From Rahnella ecdela (lineage in GTDB: Bacteria; Pseudomonadota; Gammaproteobacteria; Enterobacterales; Enterobacteriaceae): a stretch of DNA of 64,000 nt. Of this stretch, positions 26,405 to 38,333 are shown in pieces. The notes under the pieces are model-generated. The model was not told where the DNA came from and searched no databases. It was given only the letters and a program-made list of their open reading frames with translations. The DNA lies in the NCBI RefSeq assembly GCF_019049625.1, contig NZ_JAFMOY010000123.1, positions 99,220 to 163,219 of the forward strand, read 5' to 3'. The translations under genes and the position numbers were made by a program. Each line of letters starts with the position of its first letter. The stretch's first letter is position 1.

Positions 26405-29095
26405 TCACATTTTATCGCCGGGGTTGAGTGCCTCAGTTAATCGGTGTGTGATTTCCTGACGAGTTTGCTTATCCAGCGCGCGGCGCTCACCGTTGGCCAG
26501 AATAAATAAGTCTTCTACGCGTTCGCCGATGGTCGAGATGCGCGCACCGTGCAGCGACAGCCCGAGATCAGAGAATACTTCCCCGACGCGGGCCAGCAGG
26601 CCAGGCTGATCAAGCGCTACCAGTTCCATATACGTGCGGCGGTCAGTATGCGTCGGCAGGAAACTGACGTCGGTCTGCACGCTGAAATGACGCAATTTTG
26701 GCGAAGGACGTCGCGCGCGCGGTGGCTGATAGGCCTGCGTCATCGATTGTTCCAGTGCGTAACGGATGGCTTCATGGCGGTCCTGAGCCAGCGGACTGCC
26801 GTCCGGTTCGAGCACGATAAAGGTATCCATCGCCATGCCGTCGCGATTGGTGAAAATCTGCGCGTCATGAATGCTCAGGTTACGTCGGTCGAGCTCACCA
26901 GCGACGGTGGCAAACAGATATGGGCGATCCGGGCTCCAGATAAATATCTCGGTACCGCCGCGCGTCGCCTGGCGGCTGACCAGCACCAGCGGTTTGGTGG
27001 AGTCGTGTTCCAGCAGATGTCTTGCGTGCCACGCCAGCTGATTCGGCGAGTGGCGAAGGAAATAATCTGCGCGGCATCGGCTCCAGATGCGATGCAGCGC
27101 TTCCTCATCAATATTGTCCATGCGCAGCAACGCCAGCGCCTGCAAACGGTGATGACGTACGCGCTCGCGCAGATCCGGCGTGTTCTGCATACCGCGGCGC
27201 AGCTGTTTCTCGGTAGCGAAATACAGCTCGCGTATCAGGCTCTGTTTCCAGCTGTTCCACAGGGTTTCGTTCGTGGCGCAGATATCGGCGACAGTCAGGC
27301 TGACCAGATAGCGCAGACGGACTTCGGTCTGCATTTCCGCCGCGAATTGCTGGATCTCATTCGGATCCTGAATATCGCGGCGCTGAGCGGTGACAGACAT
27401 CAGCAGATGGCAGCGGACCAGCCACGCGACCAGCTGAGTTTCGCGGGAATTCAGCCCGTGCAGTTCGGCAAATTCCAGCACATCCTGCGCGCCGAGAATT
27501 GAATGATCGCCGCCACGGCCTTTGGCGATATCGTGGAACAACGCGGCCATCAGCAACAGTTCAGGCTGTGGCAGGCGCGGATACAGTTCCACACATAAAG
27601 GATGCTTCGGTCGCGTCTCTTCGTGGGCAAAACTTTCCAATTTTTGCAGGACGCGGATGGTGTGTTCATCGACCGTATAGGCGTGGAACAAGTCGAACTG
27701 CATCTGTCCGACGATTTGTCCCCATTGCGGCATATACGCCCACAACACGCTGTGACGGTGCATCGGCACCAGCGCACGGGATACCGCGCCCGGGTGGCGC
27801 AGAATCGACATAAACATTTCGCGCGCCTGTGGGATCATACACAGCGGCTCTTTCAGATGGCGGCGGGCATGGCGCAGCAAACGCACAGTGGTGGAGTAAA
27901 TCCCTTTGATTTCGCGGTGACGCACCATCAGGTGGAACATGCTGATGATGGTTTCCGGGCGGTTATCGAACAGGGATTCGTCGCGCAGATCGATAAGGTC
28001 GCCGCGAAGCTGAAAATGTTCATCCAGCGGACGCGGTTTTTCATTCGGGCCAATCGCCAGAATCGCTTCATCGAACAGCTGCAACAACATCTGATTCAGC
28101 TCGCCGACCCGACGGGTCATGCGATAGAAATCTTTCATCATGCGTTCAACCGGCTGATTGCCTTCGCCCTGATACTGTAATAACTGCGCCACGCTTTGCT
28201 GACGGTCGAACAGCAGACGGTTGTCGTATCTCGGCAGAACCAGATGCAGGGCGAAACGGATACGCCACAGGAAACTTTGACATTCCAGCAGTTCGTTGCG
28301 CTCGGCTTTGGTCAGGAAGCCAAACGCGACCATTTCATCGAGCGACGTGGCACCAAAATGGCGGCGGGCAACCCACAGGATTGTGTGGATATCGCGCAGG
28401 CCACCGGGGCTGCTTTTGATATCCGGCTCAAGGTTATAGCTGGTACCGTGATAACGCTGATGGCGCTCATTCTGCTCGGCGATTTTTGCGCGGAAGAAGT
28501 TCGGTGAAGGCCAGAACCCGTCGCTGAAAATGTGTTTCTGCATACTGAGAAACAGCGCGACGTCGCCGCAAATCAGTCGGGATTCGATAAGGTTGGTGGC
28601 GACAGTTAAATCGGCCAGGCCTTCTAAGAGGCACTCTTCCAGCGTCCGGACGCTGTGGCCGACTTCCAGTTTGAGATCCCACAGAAGGGTGATCAGCTCA
28701 CCAATGCGCAACGCCTGCTCGTCGTTGAGGCGTTTCTGGCTCAGGACCAGCACGTCGATATCGGATAAAGGATGCAGCTCGCCGCGCCCGTAGCCGCCGA
28801 CAGCCACCATCGCGGTTTCAGGAATATTGTCGAACCCGTAGAATGTCCACAGACGTTGCAGCAGCTGGTCGATGTAATGCGCCCGCGCATCCACCAGTTC
28901 TTCCGCCCGTTGCCCGGCATTGAAGGCATCTGCCAGCCATACCTGAAACACTTCCATATGCTGTTTCAGGCTCTGACGGTTTAAATCGTCATCCGGATAG
29001 ACAGCAGGGGAGGCAGGTTGTAGCGGGAAACTACGGGTGAGATCCTGCGTGGTTTCTGGTTGCAGACTCTTTTCAGCCGGAAAATTTTCAATCAT
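26405..29095 (-). CDS. glnD: Bifunctional PII uridylyltransferase / uridylyl-removing enzyme
   Basis: Sensor of glutamine that adds UMP to PII proteins when glutamine is low and removes it when high, thereby steering glutamine synthetase activity and NtrBC. Domains in order: nucleotidyltransferase ([20 protein letters not shown], about residue 100), HD hydrolase ([16 protein letters not shown], about 510) and two C-terminal ACT domains (about 705-790 and 815-890, the second starting [21 protein letters not shown]). 896 residues against 890 in E. coli. It follows map by about 110 bp with a terminator between. Confidence 0.97.
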   Translation of the reverse strand: MIENFPAEKSLQPETTQDLTRSFPLQPASPAVYPDDDLNRQSLKQHMEVFQVWLADAFNAGQRAEELVDARAHYIDQLLQRLWTFYGFDNIPETAMVAVGGYGRGELHPLSDIDVLVLSQKRLNDEQALRIGELITLLWDLKLEVGHSVRTLEECLLEGLADLTVATNLIESRLICGDVALFLSMQKHIFSDGFWPSPNFFRAKIAEQNERHQRYHGTSYNLEPDIKSSPGGLRDIHTILWVARRHFGATSLDEMVAFGFLTKAERNELLECQSFLWRIRFALHLVLPRYDNRLLFDRQQSVAQLLQYQGEGNQPVERMMKDFYRMTRRVGELNQMLLQLFDEAILAIGPNEKPRPLDEHFQLRGDLIDLRDESLFDNRPETIISMFHLMVRHREIKGIYSTTVRLLRHARRHLKEPLCMIPQAREMFMSILRHPGAVSRALVPMHRHSVLWAYMPQWGQIVGQMQFDLFHAYTVDEHTIRVLQKLESFAHEETRPKHPLCVELYPRLPQPELLLMAALFHDIAKGRGGDHSILGAQDVLEFAELHGLNSRETQLVAWLVRCHLLMSVTAQRRDIQDPNEIQQFAAEMQTEVRLRYLVSLTVADICATNETLWNSWKQSLIRELYFATEKQLRRGMQNTPDLRERVRHHRLQALALLRMDNIDEEALHRIWSRCRADYFLRHSPNQLAWHARHLLEHDSTKPLVLVSRQATRGGTEIFIWSPDRPYLFATVAGELDRRNLSIHDAQIFTNRDGMAMDTFIVLEPDGSPLAQDRHEAIRYALEQSMTQAYQPPRARRPSPKLRHFSVQTDVSFLPTHTDRRTYMELVALDQPGLLARVGEVFSDLGLSLHGARISTIGERVEDLFILANGERRALDKQTRQEITHRLTEALNPGDKM

Positions 29096-29139
29096 GGGTG
29101 CGCAGCCCTACACGTGAGAGACCAATAAACGTGAAAGAT

Positions 29140-29163
29140 AAAAAAACCGGCTTTCGCCGGTTT
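29140..29163 (-). terminator. Terminator downstream of map
   Basis: Minus-strand AAACCGGC GAAA GCCGGTTT hairpin followed by TTTTTT; the GAAA tetraloop makes it stable. Confidence 0.85.
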
Positions 29164-29203
29164 GATTCACAGATTTATACCCTCTCCGCAGAGCGGGCGA
29201 CTG

Positions 29204-29995
29204 TTAGTCGTGCGTCAGGATAGCCGGGATGGTGTCATCCTTACGCAGCGTCATAATTTCACAACCGTTATCTGTCACCACAATAGTATGCTCGTACTGA
29301 GCCGACAAGCTGCGATCTTTAGTTTTTACTGTCCAGCCGTCTTTCATGGTGCGGATACGGAAATCACCGGCGTTGACCATAGGTTCAACGGTGAAAGCCA
29401 TGCCAGCCTGTAATACCACGCCACCGTCATCCGCATCGTAATGCAGAACCTGAGGTTCTTCGTGGAAACCTTCGCCGATACCATGACCGCAATATTCGCG
29501 AACCACAGAGAATTTCTCCGCTTCGACGAATTTCTGGATCTCTTTACCCAGTGTACGCAGGCGAATACCCGGTTTGATCATGCGCAGCGCTATATACAGG
29601 CTTTCCTGTGTGATGCGGCAAAGACGCTCGCCCAGAATGGTCGGTTTGCCTGCGATGAACATCTTGGAGGTGTCGCCGTGGAAACCGTCTTTAATGACCG
29701 TGACATCGATGTTCACGATGTCACCATCTTTCAGGATTTTGTCTTCACTTGGAATACCGTGGCACACCACTTCGTTAATCGAGATACAGACAGATTTCGG
29801 GAAGCCGTGGTAATCCAGGCAGGCAGAAACCGCTTTCTGATTGTTCACGATATGATTGGCACAAATGCGGTCCAGTTCACCGGTGCTCACGCCAGGTTTG
29901 ACGAAAGGCTCAATGATTTCCAGCACTTCGGCGGCCAGACGGCCAGCGACGCGCATTTTTTCGATGTCTTCAGGGGTTTTGATTGAAATAGCCAT
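29204..29995 (-). CDS. map: Methionine aminopeptidase, type I
   Basis: Removes N-terminal methionine from nascent proteins. Metal ligands (two Asp, one His, two Glu in the family) are seen in DIVNIDVTVIKDGFHGDTSKMF, EYCGHGIGEGFHEEP, FTVEPMVNAG and QYEHTIVV; the catalytic histidine near residue 79 is in LDYHGFPKSVCISINE. 263 residues. It diverges from rpsB across a 367-bp region that holds the rpsB promoter and leader. Confidence 0.97.
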   Translation of the reverse strand: MAISIKTPEDIEKMRVAGRLAAEVLEIIEPFVKPGVSTGELDRICANHIVNNQKAVSACLDYHGFPKSVCISINEVVCHGIPSEDKILKDGDIVNIDVTVIKDGFHGDTSKMFIAGKPTILGERLCRITQESLYIALRMIKPGIRLRTLGKEIQKFVEAEKFSVVREYCGHGIGEGFHEEPQVLHYDADDGGVVLQAGMAFTVEPMVNAGDFRIRTMKDGWTVKTKDRSLSAQYEHTIVVTDNGCEIMTLRKDDTIPAILTHD

Positions 29996-30136
29996 GTGTT
30001 GTCCTGCAGGTTCTGTGCATCAGGTGTGCTTTATTTCTACACCGATGTCGTCAATAATTAGCTGTGGCTTATGGTATCAGCCCTGATATTTGCTGCCAAA
30101 CTATCATTTTCCGCTAAGCAATTCGGTGAACAAAAG

Positions 30137-30170
30137 TTGCTGTCCGGCCGTTATTTATGATATAAAGCGC
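30137..30170 (+). promoter_or_regulatory. Probable rpsB-tsf promoter
   Basis: TTGCTG (30137-30142) and an AT-rich TATAAA (30161-30166) are 18 bp apart, followed at once by GCGCGCC. A GC-rich discriminator of that kind is typical of stringently controlled ribosomal protein promoters. The long 5' leader that follows fits the E. coli arrangement. Confidence 0.7.
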
Positions 30171-30249
30171 GCCGGCAATCCGCTCTGGGTCTTACGACGC
30201 AAAGGGATTAAAGCCAAAATCACTCATTGTGTACTTATTAACGTAAGTA

Positions 30250-31088
<839 letters not shown>

Positions 31089-31140
31089 TAAGGCAAGCTC
31101 AGCAGAGCCCTTATTAACCAGGTATTGAAATATGTTGGTT

Positions 31141-31164
31141 AGGGGGCCTTTATTGGCCCCCTTT
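31141..31164 (+). terminator. Intercistronic terminator/attenuator between rpsB and tsf
   Basis: AGGGGGCC TTTATT GGCCCCCT stem followed by a short T-run. It lies inside the rpsB-tsf unit, so partial readthrough is likely and would set the ratio of S2 to EF-Ts. Confidence 0.7.
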
Positions 31165-31235
31165 GCTTATCTTAAATGCGAGAAATATCTCACCGCAAAA
31201 AGCCTTTTTGCACTGAGATAATCGAGGAAAATACA

Positions 31236-32087
31236 ATGGCTGATATTACCGCTGCCCTGGTAAAAGAACTGCGCGAACGTACTGGCGCTGGCATGATGGA
31301 TTGTAAGAAAGCTTTGGTTGAAGCTAACGGCGACATCGAGCTGGCAATCGAAAATATGCGTAAATCTGGCGCGATCAAAGCGGCGAAAAAAGCAGGCAAC
31401 GTAGCTGCTGACGGCGTGATCAAAACCAAAATCGAAGGCAACTTCGGCGTGATTCTGGAAGTTAACTGCCAGACTGACTTCGTTGCTAAAGATGCTGGTT
31501 TCCAGGCTTTCGCTGACAAAGTGCTGGACGCTGCTGTTGCAGGTAAAGTGACTGACGTTGACGTTCTGAAAGCTCAGTTCGAAGAAGAGCGTATTCAGCT
31601 GGTTGCTAAAATCGGTGAGAACATCAACATCCGTCGCGTTCAAATCCTTGAAGGCGATGTGCTGGGTAGCTACCTGCACGGCGCACGTATCGGTGTTCTG
31701 ATTGCTGCGACCGGCGCTGATGAAGAACTGGTTAAGCAAATTGCTATGCACGTTGCAGCAAGCAAACCAGAATTCGTTAAGCCTGAAGATGTGTCTGCTG
31801 AAGTGGTAGAAAAAGAGTACCAGGTTCAGCTGGACATCGCGATGCAGTCTGGCAAGCCGAAAGAAATTGCAGAGAAAATGGTTGAAGGCCGCATGAAGAA
31901 ATTCACCGGCGAAGTTTCTCTGACCGGTCAGCCTTTCGTTATCGATCCAAGCAAAACTGTTGGCCAGGTTCTGAAAGAGCACAACGCTGACGTGACTAAC
32001 TTCATCCGCTTTGAAGTGGGTGAAGGTATCGAGAAAGTTGAGACTGACTTTGCTGCTGAAGTTGCAGCAATGACTAAACAGTCTTAA
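31236..32087 (+). CDS. tsf: Elongation factor Ts
   Basis: Nucleotide exchange factor that releases GDP from EF-Tu. ATG 31236 (GAGGA upstream) begins [27 protein letters not shown], the UBA-like N-terminal module; the core contains [10 protein letters not shown], which contacts EF-Tu. 283 residues as in E. coli. The 20 extra residues of a longer frame are not conserved. High-expression codon use. Confidence 0.98.
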   Translation: MADITAALVKELRERTGAGMMDCKKALVEANGDIELAIENMRKSGAIKAAKKAGNVAADGVIKTKIEGNFGVILEVNCQTDFVAKDAGFQAFADKVLDAAVAGKVTDVDVLKAQFEEERIQLVAKIGENINIRRVQILEGDVLGSYLHGARIGVLIAATGADEELVKQIAMHVAASKPEFVKPEDVSAEVVEKEYQVQLDIAMQSGKPKEIAEKMVEGRMKKFTGEVSLTGQPFVIDPSKTVGQVLKEHNADVTNFIRFEVGEGIEKVETDFAAEVAAMTKQS

Positions 32088-32111
32088 TCAGTACCTGATA
32101 CACCCTAAAAT

Positions 32112-32142
32112 GGAACCGCTGCGAAAGGGCGGTTCCGTTTTA
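32112..32142 (+). terminator. Terminator after tsf
   Basis: GGAACCGC (32112-32119) pairs with GCGGTTCC (32129-32136), loop TGCGAAAGG, followed by GTTTTAT. Confidence 0.85.
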
Positions 32143-32246
32143 TCCAGCCCCAAATTCCTATTACATTGTGCGTAAAGTCATTCTGACAGCGCTATGATGT
32201 AAAGACCGACTATCCATTAAGACACATTGCTTCTAGGACAGACACC

Positions 32247-32978
32247 ATGGCTACCAATGCGAAACCCGTTTATCAACGTATCCTGCTCAAACTCAGCGGC
32301 GAAGCCCTGCAGGGCAGTGAAGGTTTTGGTATCGACGCGAGTGTATTAGATCGTATGGCTCAGGAAGTGAAAGAGCTGGTCGAACTCGGCATTCAGGTAG
32401 GCGTTGTGATCGGCGGCGGTAACCTGTTCCGTGGCGCTGGCCTCGCACAGGCGGGCATGAATCGTGTTGTAGGCGACCATATGGGTATGCTGGCGACTGT
32501 CATGAACGGCCTGGCAATGCGTGATGCATTACACCGTGCCTACGTTAACGCGCGCCTGATGTCTGCAATCCCTTTGAACGGTGTTTGTGATAATTACAGC
32601 TGGGCTGAGGCTATCAGCTTGCTGCGTCATAACCGTGTGGTGATTTTCTCCGCCGGTACCGGCAATCCTTTCTTTACCACTGACTCAGCTGCCTGTCTGC
32701 GCGGTATCGAAATCGAAGCTGATGTGGTATTAAAAGCCACCAAAGTTGATGGCGTGTATTCCGCTGACCCGGTGAAAAACCCGGAAGCGACGCTGTATGA
32801 AAGACTGACCTATCAGGAAGTGCTGGAACAGGAATTGAAAGTGATGGATCTGGCGGCCTTTACGCTGGCCCGCGATCACAATCTGCCAATTCGTGTTTTC
32901 AACATGAATAAGCCTGGCGCACTGCGTCGCGTGGTGATGGGTGAAAATGAAGGGACGCTGATTTCTAAAGCGGAGTGA
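32247..32978 (+). CDS. pyrH: Uridylate kinase
   Basis: Phosphorylates UMP to UDP; bacterial hexameric kinase of the amino acid kinase fold, activated by GTP and inhibited by UTP. Visible motifs are [11 protein letters not shown] (phosphate binding), [14 protein letters not shown], and [35 protein letters not shown] (nucleotide binding). 243 residues against 241 in E. coli. Confidence 0.98.
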   Translation: MATNAKPVYQRILLKLSGEALQGSEGFGIDASVLDRMAQEVKELVELGIQVGVVIGGGNLFRGAGLAQAGMNRVVGDHMGMLATVMNGLAMRDALHRAYVNARLMSAIPLNGVCDNYSWAEAISLLRHNRVVIFSAGTGNPFFTTDSAACLRGIEIEADVVLKATKVDGVYSADPVKNPEATLYERLTYQEVLEQELKVMDLAAFTLARDHNLPIRVFNMNKPGALRRVVMGENEGTLISKAE

Positions 32979-33086
32979 TCCTTCACAATTGAACATTACG
33001 TTCAGCCAGCCTCTGCTGGCATGAGTATTCACGGACTATACTGATGTTATGGTCTGCCAGGTAACCCGCTTTCAAAGGTTAACAAC

Positions 33087-33644
33087 GTGATTAACGAAAT
33101 CAAAAAAGACGCTGAAATTCGTATGGAAAAATGCGTCGAATCATTCAAAACCCATATCAGCAAAATCCGCACCGGCCGTGCATCTCCAGGCATCCTGGAT
33201 GGCATCATGGTGGAATATTACGGTTCAGCCACACCTTTACGCCAGCTGGCGCAGGTGACTGTTGAAGATTCCCGTACTCTGGCTATCTCCGTGTTTGACC
33301 GTTCAATCAGCGCAGCGGTGGAAAAAGCGATCATGACCTCTGATTTGGGTCTGAACCCATCTTCAGCAGGCGCGACTATCCGCGTTCCACTGCCAGCACT
33401 GACCGAAGAACGTCGTAAAGACCTGATCAAGGTTGTACGTGGTGAAGCAGAGCAGGGCCGTGTGTCCGTGCGTAACGTTCGCCGTGATGCGAACGATAAA
33501 ACCAAAGCACTGTTGAAAGATAAAGAAATCAGCGAAGACGAAGATCGCCGTTCTCAGGACGACATCCAGAAACTGACTGATATTTTCATCAAGAAAATCG
33601 ACGTTGCTCTGACCGAGAAAGAAGCAGAGTTGATGGAGTTCTGA
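33087..33644 (+). CDS. frr: Ribosome recycling factor
   Basis: Splits post-termination ribosomes together with EF-G. 185 residues, all in the L-shaped family architecture: long helical bundle with [14 protein letters not shown] near the start and [21 protein letters not shown] in the middle. The start codon is GTG at 33087, as in E. coli. Ends at a perfect 22-bp palindrome terminator. Confidence 0.98.
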   Translation: MINEIKKDAEIRMEKCVESFKTHISKIRTGRASPGILDGIMVEYYGSATPLRQLAQVTVEDSRTLAISVFDRSISAAVEKAIMTSDLGLNPSSAGATIRVPLPALTEERRKDLIKVVRGEAEQGRVSVRNVRRDANDKTKALLKDKEISEDEDRRSQDDIQKLTDIFIKKIDVALTEKEAELMEF

Positions 33645-33664
33645 TCCGACTTTAGCTTGCTCCC

Positions 33665-33694
33665 AAGCGCCGCAATTGCGGCGCTTTGTTTTTA
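33665..33694 (+). terminator. Terminator after frr
   Basis: Perfect palindrome AAGCGCCGC AATT GCGGCGCTT (33665-33686) with TGTTTTTA immediately after. Confidence 0.9.
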
Positions 33695-33801
33695 TCGGGC
33701 TTTTATTTTTTTACCGCTTGGCGCAATCTCATAGACAAGCCAGATGAGAGGTTTCAGACTGTGCACTTTCCGAATTTACGAGCGCTATCCCGGGCATTTT
33801 C

Positions 33802-34998
33802 ATGAAACAAATGACTATTCTTGGTTCGACAGGGTCTGTCGGCACCAGCACGCTTTCCGTTGTCCGGTCGAATCCTGACGATTTCACCGTTAAAGCACTG
33901 GTTGCAGGGCGCAATGTTGACGTTATGGCGCAGCAGTGTCTTGAATTTCAGCCGGCTTATGCCTCAATGGCGGATGAAGCTTCTGCCCGTGCGCTGAAAG
34001 CTATTCTGGCTGAACAGGGATGCCGAACCGAAGTGCTTTCCGGTCCTGATGCGGCTATCGAACTGGCGGCCCTTGATGATGTTGACCAGGTGATGTCGGC
34101 TATCGTGGGTGCTGCGGGACTGTTACCCACACTTGCCGCTGTCCGTGCTGGTAAACAAGTGCTTCTGGCCAATAAAGAATCGCTGGTCACCTGCGGACGC
34201 ATCTTTATGGATGCCGTGCGCCAAAGCCAGTCACAGCTTTTGCCGATCGACAGCGAACACAACGCGATTTTCCAGAGCCTGCCGGAAGCTGTTCAAAAAC
34301 AGCTGGGGTTTGCTTCTCTCGAAGAGCACGGCATTTCACGCATTATTCTGACCGGCTCCGGCGGTCCGTTCCGCGAGCTCCCTTTGAGCCAGTTTAGCGA
34401 TGTGACGCCTGACCAGGCATGTGCTCATCCAAACTGGTCGATGGGGCGCAAGATTTCAGTGGATTCCGCCACCATGATGAATAAAGGTCTTGAGTACATT
34501 GAAGCGCGCTGGCTGTTTAATGCCTCAGCCGCAGAAATGGAGGTCATCATTCATCCGCAATCGGTGATCCATTCAATGGTACGTTATTGCGACGGAAGTG
34601 TGCTGGCTCAGCTGGGATCGCCGGATATGCGCACGCCAATTGCGCATGCGATGGCCTATCCGCAACGCGTGAAGACTGAAGTGGAAGCGCTGGATTTCTG
34701 CAAAATGGGCGCCATGACCTTTGGTGCGCCAGATTATGCGCGTTATCCATGCCTGCAACTTGCCATTGAAGCCAGCAATACCGGCCAGGCCGCCACCACC
34801 GCGCTGAATGCAGCTAACGAAATTTCTGTCGCTGCTTTCCTCAACGGTGAACTGCGCTTTACTGACATTGCTTCGCTTAACCGTGAGGTCATGGAGCAAC
34901 TTGTGAGTGCTGAACCCGATTCTGTTGAGGAAGTGTTGCAGATAGACGCATTGGCGAGGGCACGAGCGAAAGCTAAACTTCGTACTTTTGCGATGTAA
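33802..34998 (+). CDS. dxr: 1-deoxy-D-xylulose 5-phosphate reductoisomerase
   Basis: Second enzyme of the MEP isoprenoid pathway, target of fosmidomycin. The NADPH site is [16 protein letters not shown] at the N-terminus; metal and substrate residues are in [22 protein letters not shown] and [17 protein letters not shown]. 398 residues. It supplies isoprenoid units used by the next gene product, UppS. Upstream of it there is about 110 bp without a clear promoter call. Confidence 0.97.
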   Translation: MKQMTILGSTGSVGTSTLSVVRSNPDDFTVKALVAGRNVDVMAQQCLEFQPAYASMADEASARALKAILAEQGCRTEVLSGPDAAIELAALDDVDQVMSAIVGAAGLLPTLAAVRAGKQVLLANKESLVTCGRIFMDAVRQSQSQLLPIDSEHNAIFQSLPEAVQKQLGFASLEEHGISRIILTGSGGPFRELPLSQFSDVTPDQACAHPNWSMGRKISVDSATMMNKGLEYIEARWLFNASAAEMEVIIHPQSVIHSMVRYCDGSVLAQLGSPDMRTPIAHAMAYPQRVKTEVEALDFCKMGAMTFGAPDYARYPCLQLAIEASNTGQAATTALNAANEISVAAFLNGELRFTDIASLNREVMEQLVSAEPDSVEEVLQIDALARARAKAKLRTFAM

Positions 34999-35126
34999 GC
35001 CCGTTTTAGTACTTATGCAGCAGTTTGTTAGCATCACACTGAGATGGTATAGTCTGCGCCACACTGGCAGCAGATTTGGCTTTTCAGAGACTGAATGTTA
35101 CAGGTGGAATCGGTGAGCTGTCAGTC

Positions 35127-35158
35127 AAGCCGTGCCTGAAAGGGAGACACGGCTTTTT
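35127..35158 (+). terminator. Terminator between dxr and uppS
   Basis: AAGCCGTG / CACGGCTT stem (35127-35134, 35148-35155) with a 13-nt loop and TTTTTT. The rest of the 285-bp dxr-uppS interval shows no gene and presumably carries a promoter for uppS-cdsA that I cannot place. Confidence 0.85.
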
Positions 35159-35283
35159 TGCGCGTGTAGTCGCATAAGCGACAAATAGGTGCAGCGCCAG
35201 TTGGCTGTTCTGGTGTAAGCCTGAAGAACGTTAAGCCAGCCTGAAAGCCGTTGTGTTCTGATAAAAGGAAATGAGTACGCGTT

Positions 35284-36042
35284 ATGTCCCTCGAAAATCA
35301 ACAGATGTCTGATATGTGTTGCTCTCAACCTCGCCATGTAGCCATTATCATGGACGGTAACGGACGCTGGGCAAAACGTCAGGGTAAAATGAGGGTATTT
35401 GGTCATAAAGCGGGAGTGAAGTCAGTGCGCAAAGCTGTGAGTTTTGCTGCCAGTCATCACCTCGATGCGCTCACGCTTTATGCCTTTAGTAGTGAAAACT
35501 GGAATCGCCCGGCTCAGGAAGTTTCCGCACTTATGGAACTGTTCGTGCGTGCACTGGACAGTGAAGTAAAAAGCCTGCACAAACACAATGTCAGGTTGCG
35601 AATCATTGGCGATGTCAGTCGTTTTAGTGCTCGTCTGCAGGAACGCATTCGTCGTTCAGAAACACTTACTCAAAATAACGACGGTCTAACACTCAACATC
35701 GCCGCGAATTACGGTGGCCGATGGGATATTATTCAAGGCGTTAAGACACTGGCTGGTCAGGTTGAAGCCGGTACACTGCGGGCGGAGCAGATTACAGAAG
35801 AGTTGCTGAATTCAGCGGTCTGTATGAGCGAACTGGCACCCGTCGATTTGGTGATCAGAACCGGTGGGGAACATAGGATCAGCAATTTCCTGTTGTGGCA
35901 AATTGCCTATGCAGAGCTGTATTTTACCGATGTCCTCTGGCCTGATTTTGATGAAAATACCTTCGAAGGTGCGCTGACTGCATTTGCACAACGCGAGCGC
36001 CGTTTCGGGGGGACTACACCTATCGGCGCTGATGCGTCCTAG
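35284..36042 (+). CDS. uppS: Undecaprenyl diphosphate synthase (di-trans,poly-cis)
   Basis: Adds eight isopentenyl units to farnesyl diphosphate to give the C55 lipid carrier for peptidoglycan and O-antigen. The catalytic aspartate is in [52 protein letters not shown] are the other family signatures. 252 residues. The N-terminal dozen residues differ from E. coli, as is usual. cdsA follows after 9 bp. Confidence 0.97.
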   Translation: MSLENQQMSDMCCSQPRHVAIIMDGNGRWAKRQGKMRVFGHKAGVKSVRKAVSFAASHHLDALTLYAFSSENWNRPAQEVSALMELFVRALDSEVKSLHKHNVRLRIIGDVSRFSARLQERIRRSETLTQNNDGLTLNIAANYGGRWDIIQGVKTLAGQVEAGTLRAEQITEELLNSAVCMSELAPVDLVIRTGGEHRISNFLLWQIAYAELYFTDVLWPDFDENTFEGALTAFAQRERRFGGTTPIGADAS

Positions 36043-36051
36043 GGAGAACAT

Positions 36052-36900
36052 TTGCTGAAGTATCGCATTATCACAGCTCTGATTTTAATACCGATTGTTA
36101 TTGCAGCACTCTTTTTGCTACCACCGGTAGGTTTCGCCATCGTCACATTAGTCGTGTGTATGTTGGCGGCGTGGGAGTGGGGGCAACTGGCTGGTTTTGC
36201 AACGCGTAATCAGCGTATCTGGCTGGCCATACTCTGTGGTTTTCTGCTGGCTGCCATGCTGCTCAGCATACCGGCTTATCAACAGAGTGTGCATCTGATA
36301 CAGGTTAGCGGTTCTTTGTGGGCCGGACTTGCCTGGTGGTGCGTGGCGCTGCTGTTAGTGGTGGGATATCCGGCTTCGGCAGGATTCTGGCGCCATTCCC
36401 GCGTATTACGGGTAATATTCGGTGTGCTGACGATTGTGCCATTTTTCTGGGGCATGATTGCATTGCGCCAATATGGCTATGCTGAGAATCATCACACTGG
36501 CGCATGGTGGTTGTTATATGTGATGCTACTCGTCTGGGGAGCTGATTCCGGCGCTTACCTGTTTGGTAAATTATTTGGTAAGCACAAGCTGGCACCGAAA
36601 GTCTCTCCAGGGAAAACCTGGGAAGGGTTTGCCGGCGGGCTTCTGACTTCAGCCCTCATAGCCTGGTTGTTTGGTCGTTATGCACCGTTAAGTGTGCAGC
36701 CTTCAATCTTGCTGATTTGCTCCGTTGTCGCGGCGCTGGCTTCTGTGCTGGGCGACCTGACGGAAAGTATGTTCAAACGCGAGGCAGGAATCAAAGACAG
36801 TGGTCATATGATCCCTGGCCACGGCGGAATACTTGACCGTATCGACAGCCTGACGGCTGCGGTGCCTGTATTCGCCTGTCTGATGCTGTTAGTGTATTAA
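36052..36900 (+). CDS. cdsA: Phosphatidate cytidylyltransferase (CDP-diglyceride synthase)
   Basis: Makes CDP-diacylglycerol from phosphatidic acid and CTP in the inner membrane. About eight hydrophobic segments and the family signature SMFKREAGIKDSGHMIPGHGGILDRIDS near the C-terminus. The start is TTG at 36052, with AGGGAGA upstream; it gives LKYRIITALILIPIVIAAL, matching the E. coli protein. 282 residues, three fewer than E. coli at the C-terminus. Confidence 0.96.
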   Translation: MLKYRIITALILIPIVIAALFLLPPVGFAIVTLVVCMLAAWEWGQLAGFATRNQRIWLAILCGFLLAAMLLSIPAYQQSVHLIQVSGSLWAGLAWWCVALLLVVGYPASAGFWRHSRVLRVIFGVLTIVPFFWGMIALRQYGYAENHHTGAWWLLYVMLLVWGADSGAYLFGKLFGKHKLAPKVSPGKTWEGFAGGLLTSALIAWLFGRYAPLSVQPSILLICSVVAALASVLGDLTESMFKREAGIKDSGHMIPGHGGILDRIDSLTAAVPVFACLMLLVY

Positions 36901-36941
36901 TCCGTCGCAGACGGTGAAGTTTCTAAGGAATAGTTAGACAT

Positions 36942-38297
36942 ATGATGAACATACTCTGGAGCCTGGCCGCCTTTATCGTCGCATTGGGGGTGCTTATCAC
37001 CGTGCACGAGTTCGGCCATTTCTGGGTTGCTCGTCGTTGTGGTGTCCGTGTAGAACGTTTCTCTGTCGGTTTTGGACGTGCCCTCTGGCGCAGAACCGAC
37101 CGGCAGGGAACCGAGTATGTGCTGGCTGTTATTCCTCTCGGCGGCTACGTCAAAATGCTCGACGAACGTGTCGAAGCCGTTGCGCCTGAATTTCGTCATC
37201 AATCTTTCAATAATAAAAAGATCTGGCAACGTGCAGCTATCATCAGTGCCGGGCCGATTGCTAATTTCATTTTCGCCATTTTTGCGTACTGGCTGGTCTT
37301 TGTCATCGGCGTGCCCAGCGTGCGCCCTGTCATCGCGAATATCACTGCGAATTCAATCGCTGCCCAATCGAATATTTCATCCGGAATGGAACTAAAGTCT
37401 GTTGCCGGTATCGAAACGCCTGATTGGGAATCAGTTCGTTTAGCGTTGATGGGCGAAATTGGTGATGACCAAACGACCGTAGGTGTTGCTCAGTTTGGCT
37501 CATCTCAGGTTGTTGAGAAAACTCTGGATTTGCGCCAATGGCAGTTTGATCCTGAAAAGCAGGATCCGGTCGTTTCTCTGGGTATGATCCCAAGAGGTCC
37601 GCAGATAGAATCTGTTCTGCAGGAAGTGCAGCCTGATTCAGCCGCTCAAAAGGCGGGTTTGCAAGCCGGGGACAGGATCGTTAAAGTCGATGGTCAGATT
37701 CTGGAGAGTTGGCAGTCGTTTGTCATACAGGTCCGGGACAATCCGGGTAAACCTATTGCGCTGGAAGTTGAGCGGGGTGGGGATCCTGTCGCTTTAACAT
37801 TAACGCCGGACACGAAGTCCGCAGGCAAAGGCAAAATACAGGGTTTTGCTGGCGTGGTACCGAAGGTGATACCGCTGCCTGACGAATTTAAAACAATCCG
37901 TCAGTATGGTCCGTTTGTGGCGTTTTATGAGGCCGGGGATAAAACCTGGCAACTGATGAAACTCACTGTGAGCATGCTGGGTAAGTTAATTACCGGAGAT
38001 GTGAAGCTGAACAATCTGAGTGGCCCAATATCCATCGCACAGGGTGCAGGAATGTCAGCAGAGTATGGTTTGGTGTCTTACCTCACGTTTTTGGCACTTA
38101 TCAGTGTCAATCTGGGGATCATCAACCTCTTCCCATTACCGGTATTAGATGGTGGACACCTGCTTTTTCTCGCAATAGAAAAGCTAAAAGGTGGGCCAGT
38201 TTCCGAGCGAGTTCAGGACTTCAGTTACCGCATTGGTTCAGTTTTGCTGGTGTTGTTGATGGGGCTTGCACTTTTCAATGATTTCTCCCGTCTTTAA
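36942..38297 (+). CDS. rseP: Site-2 zinc protease RseP
   Basis: Intramembrane protease that makes the second cut in the anti-sigma factor RseA, releasing sigma-E, and clears signal peptide remnants. The zinc motif HEFGH is in the first membrane segment ([15 protein letters not shown]), the third ligand in [11 protein letters not shown] near residue 400, and two PDZ domains lie between (about 115-220 and 225-310). 451 residues. Two ATGs (36942, 36945) are adjacent; either is possible. Confidence 0.97.
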   Translation: MMNILWSLAAFIVALGVLITVHEFGHFWVARRCGVRVERFSVGFGRALWRRTDRQGTEYVLAVIPLGGYVKMLDERVEAVAPEFRHQSFNNKKIWQRAAIISAGPIANFIFAIFAYWLVFVIGVPSVRPVIANITANSIAAQSNISSGMELKSVAGIETPDWESVRLALMGEIGDDQTTVGVAQFGSSQVVEKTLDLRQWQFDPEKQDPVVSLGMIPRGPQIESVLQEVQPDSAAQKAGLQAGDRIVKVDGQILESWQSFVIQVRDNPGKPIALEVERGGDPVALTLTPDTKSAGKGKIQGFAGVVPKVIPLPDEFKTIRQYGPFVAFYEAGDKTWQLMKLTVSMLGKLITGDVKLNNLSGPISIAQGAGMSAEYGLVSYLTFLALISVNLGIINLFPLPVLDGGHLLFLAIEKLKGGPVSERVQDFSYRIGSVLLVLLMGLALFNDFSRL

Positions 38298-38333
38298 GAC
38301 CGGAGATTAGGTTAGGAAGAACGCATAACAACG

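Noticed and set aside
26549..27502. 317-residue open frame antisense to glnD
   Set aside because: GlnD HD and ACT domains are intact on the other strand; the antisense frame shows no recognisable domain.
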